This document shows positions 15,057 to 16,884 of a stretch of DNA of 16,884 nt, piece by piece (position 1 is the first letter of the stretch; every line of letters begins with the position of its first letter). The translations under genes and the position numbers were made by a program. The stretch is taken from the NCBI GenBank assembly GCA_964244655.1, contig CAXTJU010000069.1, positions 1 to 16,884 of the forward strand, given 5' to 3'. Under the pieces are notes generated by a model. The model was not told where the DNA came from. It searched no databases and was given only the letters and a program-made list of their open reading frames with translations. This DNA is from LMUY01 sp964244655 (GTDB lineage Bacteria > Pseudomonadota > Alphaproteobacteria > Acetobacterales > Acetobacteraceae).

Positions 15057-15168
15057 CCAGGGCTCCGCCCTGGACCCGGAAGGGGACAGGGTCCCCTTCA
15101 CCCCTGGTTATAAGGTTTCCAAAGGACGGCTGTCCTTTGGTGGGGTTTGGGGCGAAGCCCCATGCTTG
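15057..15168. repeat. Dispersed four-hairpin intergenic repeat, copy 2
   Basis: This is the second copy of the element at 7833-7949, in the same orientation and with the same order of hairpins. They are 15057-15063 with 15067-15073 (7 bp), 15080-15087 with 15091-15098 (8 bp, perfect here), 15119-15127 with 15132-15140 (9 bp), and 15148-15153 with 15157-15162 (6 bp). Several stem differences from copy 1 occur on both arms so that pairing is kept. It lies between the CoA-transferase and SDR genes and extends into the former, supplying its last codons and TAA stop (15108-15110). Confidence 0.85.
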
Positions 15169-16349
15169 CGCCGCTCGGTCAGCAGCACGCCCTCCGCCTC
15201 CAGCGCCGCGATTTCGCCTGGCGAATACCCGTGCTCCGCCAGCACCGCCGCCCCGTCCTGCCCGAACCGCGGCGGAGCGGCGCGGGTTTCCCCGGGCGTG
15301 CGGCTCAGCTTGATCGGCGTGCCCAGCGCGCGGAACCCGGCGTGCTCCGTCACCATCGCCCGCGCCGCCGTGTGCGGGGCGGCCAGCGCCTCGTCCACCG
15401 CCAGCACCGGGCCGGCCGGCAGCCCGAGCCGGGCCAGCCGCTCGCTCAGCGCGTGCCCGTCCTCCGCCGCGAAGGCGGGGGCGAGTGCCGCCATCAGGGC
15501 CGGCCGGTTGGCCACGCGGGCGGCGTTGCCGGCAAAGCGCGGATCGTCGGCCAGCCCGGGCAGGCCCATGGCGGCGGCGAGCTTGCGGAACTGGCCGTCG
15601 TTGCCGATGGCCAGGAACACCTGGCAGGTGGCCGTTTGGTAGGGCTCGTAGGGGGCGATGTTGCTGTGCGCGTTGCCGGTGGCGGCGGGGCGGCCGCCGC
15701 TGAGCAGGGTGTTGGCCGCCGCCGGGTGCAGCAGCGCCAGGCCGCAATCGTGCAGCGTCATGTCCAGGAACTGGCCGCGGCCGGAGCGCGCCCGTTCATG
15801 CAGCGCCATCAGGATGGCGACGGCGGAATACAGCCCGGTGGCCATGTCCACCACGGGGGTGCCGATGCGGGTCGGCCCGGCGGCGGGGTCGCCGTTGATG
15901 CTCATCAGCCCCACCATCGCCTGCACGATGGCGTCGTAGCCCGGCAGGCTGCCGAGCGGGCCGTCGGCGCCGAAGCCGGAGATGCGGCAGTGCACCAGGG
16001 CGGGGAAGCGCGGTTCGAGCGCGGCGTAGCCGAGGCCCCAGCGCTCCATGCCGCCGGGCTTGAAGTTCTCCACCAGCACGTCCGCGCCGTCGAGCAGGCG
16101 CAGCAGCACGGCGCGGCCGGCGGCCTGGCCCAGGTCCAGCGCCAGGCCGCGCTTGTTGCGGTTGACGCCGAGGAAGTAGCTGGCGTCGCCCTCGGCATCG
16201 AACGGCGGCCCCCAGTCGCGCGTCTCGTCGCCCTGCGGCGGCTCGACCTTGATGATGTCGGCGCCGTGGTCGGACAGGATCATGGTGCAGTACGGCCCGC
16301 CGAGCACGCGGGTCAGGTCGATCACCTTCAGCCCGGCGAGCGCTGGCAC
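15108..16349 (-). CDS. Class III (CaiB/BaiF-family) CoA-transferase
   Basis: The 413-residue protein begins with LAGLKVIDLTRVLGGPYCTM, then DHGADIIKVEPPQGDETRDWGPP. NRNKRGLALDL, VLVENFKPGGMERWGLGY and LPGYDAIVQAMVGLMS follow. The catalytic Asp is expected at 168 in VVDMATG. Members move CoA between carboxylic acids through aspartyl-CoA thioesters; the acid here is unknown. GTG 16349 is used, with GGAG about 9 bp upstream inside the end of the preceding gene. Oddly, the last 15 or so residues (GASPQTPPKDSRPLETL) and the stop are encoded by the hairpin repeat. The native domain probably ends around TERRKH. The gene is in line with the GFA-like gene upstream and, past the repeat, the SDR and panC downstream. 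Confidence 0.92.
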   Translation of the reverse strand: MPALAGLKVIDLTRVLGGPYCTMILSDHGADIIKVEPPQGDETRDWGPPFDAEGDASYFLGVNRNKRGLALDLGQAAGRAVLLRLLDGADVLVENFKPGGMERWGLGYAALEPRFPALVHCRISGFGADGPLGSLPGYDAIVQAMVGLMSINGDPAAGPTRIGTPVVDMATGLYSAVAILMALHERARSGRGQFLDMTLHDCGLALLHPAAANTLLSGGRPAATGNAHSNIAPYEPYQTATCQVFLAIGNDGQFRKLAAAMGLPGLADDPRFAGNAARVANRPALMAALAPAFAAEDGHALSERLARLGLPAGPVLAVDEALAAPHTAARAMVTEHAGFRALGTPIKLSRTPGETRAAPPRFGQDGAAVLAEHGYSPGEIAALEAEGVLLTERRKHGASPQTPPKDSRPLETL

Positions 16350-16355
16350 CAGGGC

Positions 16356-16583
16356 CTACTCCGCCGGCACGAAGCGCAGGACGCCCGCGCGGCGTGGCCC
16401 GGCGGAGGTGTCCGCGGGATGGTTGACGCCGTCCAGGTCCGCCGAGACCGCGACCGCTCCGCGCATGCGGCAGTACGAGCAGGTGCAGCGGCGGGCCGTG
16501 TGCAGCCCGTGGGTCAGCGTGACGTGGAATCGCACGCTGCCGCAATGGCATGATCCGCCGATCTGCGCGATGTCCCGGTTCAC
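16356..16583 (-). CDS. Internally shortened GFA-family (Mss4-fold) protein
   Basis: The 75-residue protein starts like the GFA (glutathione-dependent formaldehyde-activating-like) family, with GGSCHCGSVRFHV (Cys12, Cys14). RRCTCSYCRMRGAVAVSADL (Cys33, Cys35, Cys38) follows. It then jumps to DGVNHPADTSAGPRRAGVLRFVPAE, which resembles the family's C-terminus. Family members are usually about 130 residues, and the middle part with the second CxxC zinc pair is missing. This looks like an in-frame internal deletion, probably leaving a protein that cannot complete its structural zinc site. It starts at GTG 16583 with GGGAG 7 bp upstream, and its end carries the ribosome site of the CoA-transferase. 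Whether it is a decayed gene or a working mini-protein is open. Confidence 0.7.
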   Translation of the reverse strand: MNRDIAQIGGSCHCGSVRFHVTLTHGLHTARRCTCSYCRMRGAVAVSADLDGVNHPADTSAGPRRAGVLRFVPAE

Positions 16584-16738
16584 TGATCGTCTCCCGCATT
16601 CCGGGCGGTCTTACCATGCGGAGCGTCCGCGTTGAACGCCCGTGGGGGCGATCGGCGCGGCCCTGGCCTGGAGGCCAGCCATGCGGTTGCGAGAGGCTTC
16701 GCGGCCGGTTCCGGGCAACGGCGGCCCGGCGGTGAGGC

Positions 16739-16884
16739 TTATCCGCTGTCGCGTCGGTCCGGCGGCTCGTCGATGATCTTGCGCAGCTCGGCATCCGACA
16801 TGCGGGCGTAGTCCGGCTTCGGCGGGGGCGGCCGGCCGGCCCACGCCCGCAGCGGCGTGCGCGGCGGCAGGCTCTCCGGCGGCG
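16739..16884 (-). CDS. C-terminal end of an unknown Pro-rich protein (partial)
   Basis: The reading frame enters from the right edge and gives 47 residues before the TAA at 16739-16741. It has a Pro/Arg-rich stretch (RPPPPKPDYARM) followed by SDAELRKIIDEPPDRRDSG. The DAELRKIIDE helix and the codon bias look coding, and the same strand carries the next genes. I do not recognise a family, and the start is outside the window. The 155 bp between its stop and the GFA-like gene (16584-16738) hold only a 6-bp inverted repeat around TGGA and no clear promoter. Confidence 0.5.
   Translation of the reverse strand, partial: PPESLPPRTPLRAWAGRPPPPKPDYARMSDAELRKIIDEPPDRRDSG

Overview
The window is GC-rich throughout. 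Its signature is a hopanoid (bacteriohopanepolyol) gene cluster with dxs embedded in it, which points to an alphaproteobacterium, most likely in the Rhodospirillales/Acetobacteraceae. That placement is inferred from gene content and order; no ribosomal or marker RNA is present. I see no IS element, CRISPR array, tRNA or rRNA gene.

Region 1 (1-4155, + strand) is a tightly packed operon. It holds the 3' end of dxs (isoprenoid precursor supply), hpnM (periplasmic MlaC-like protein), hpnI (glycosyltransferase), hpnJ (radical SAM enzyme) and hpnK (YdjC-type deacetylase). HpnI, HpnK and HpnJ form the known route that puts N-acetylglucosamine on bacteriohopanetetrol, deacetylates it and contracts the sugar to the cyclitol ether headgroup. 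hpnK is odd: its conserved N-terminus has no ATG, GTG or TTG start.

Region 2 (4166-7758, - strand) holds hpnN, the RND/MMPL transporter linked to moving hopanoids to the outer membrane. Downstream of it on the same strand are a secreted Gly/His-rich protein and a secreted Spy/CpxP-like protein. These two sit between hpnK and hpnN.

Region 3 (7951-12690) is mostly housekeeping and accessory: an MFS exporter, divergent ahcY (S-adenosylhomocysteine hydrolase) with a candidate palindromic operator, a small unknown protein, and a secreted tannase/feruloyl-esterase-family enzyme.

Region 4 (12816-16884) has hisA on the + strand, overlapping tail to tail with a - strand series. Read 5' to 3', that series is an unknown partial gene, an internally shortened GFA-family gene, a class III CoA-transferase, an SDR dehydrogenase and panC.

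The most interesting structure not explained by genes is a pair of about 115-bp intergenic repeats (7833-7949 and 15057-15168). Each is built of four consecutive hairpins with compensatory base changes between copies. Both lie directly 3' of a - strand gene and 5' of the next, in the same orientation. In the second copy the repeat supplies the last codons and the stop of the CoA-transferase gene.
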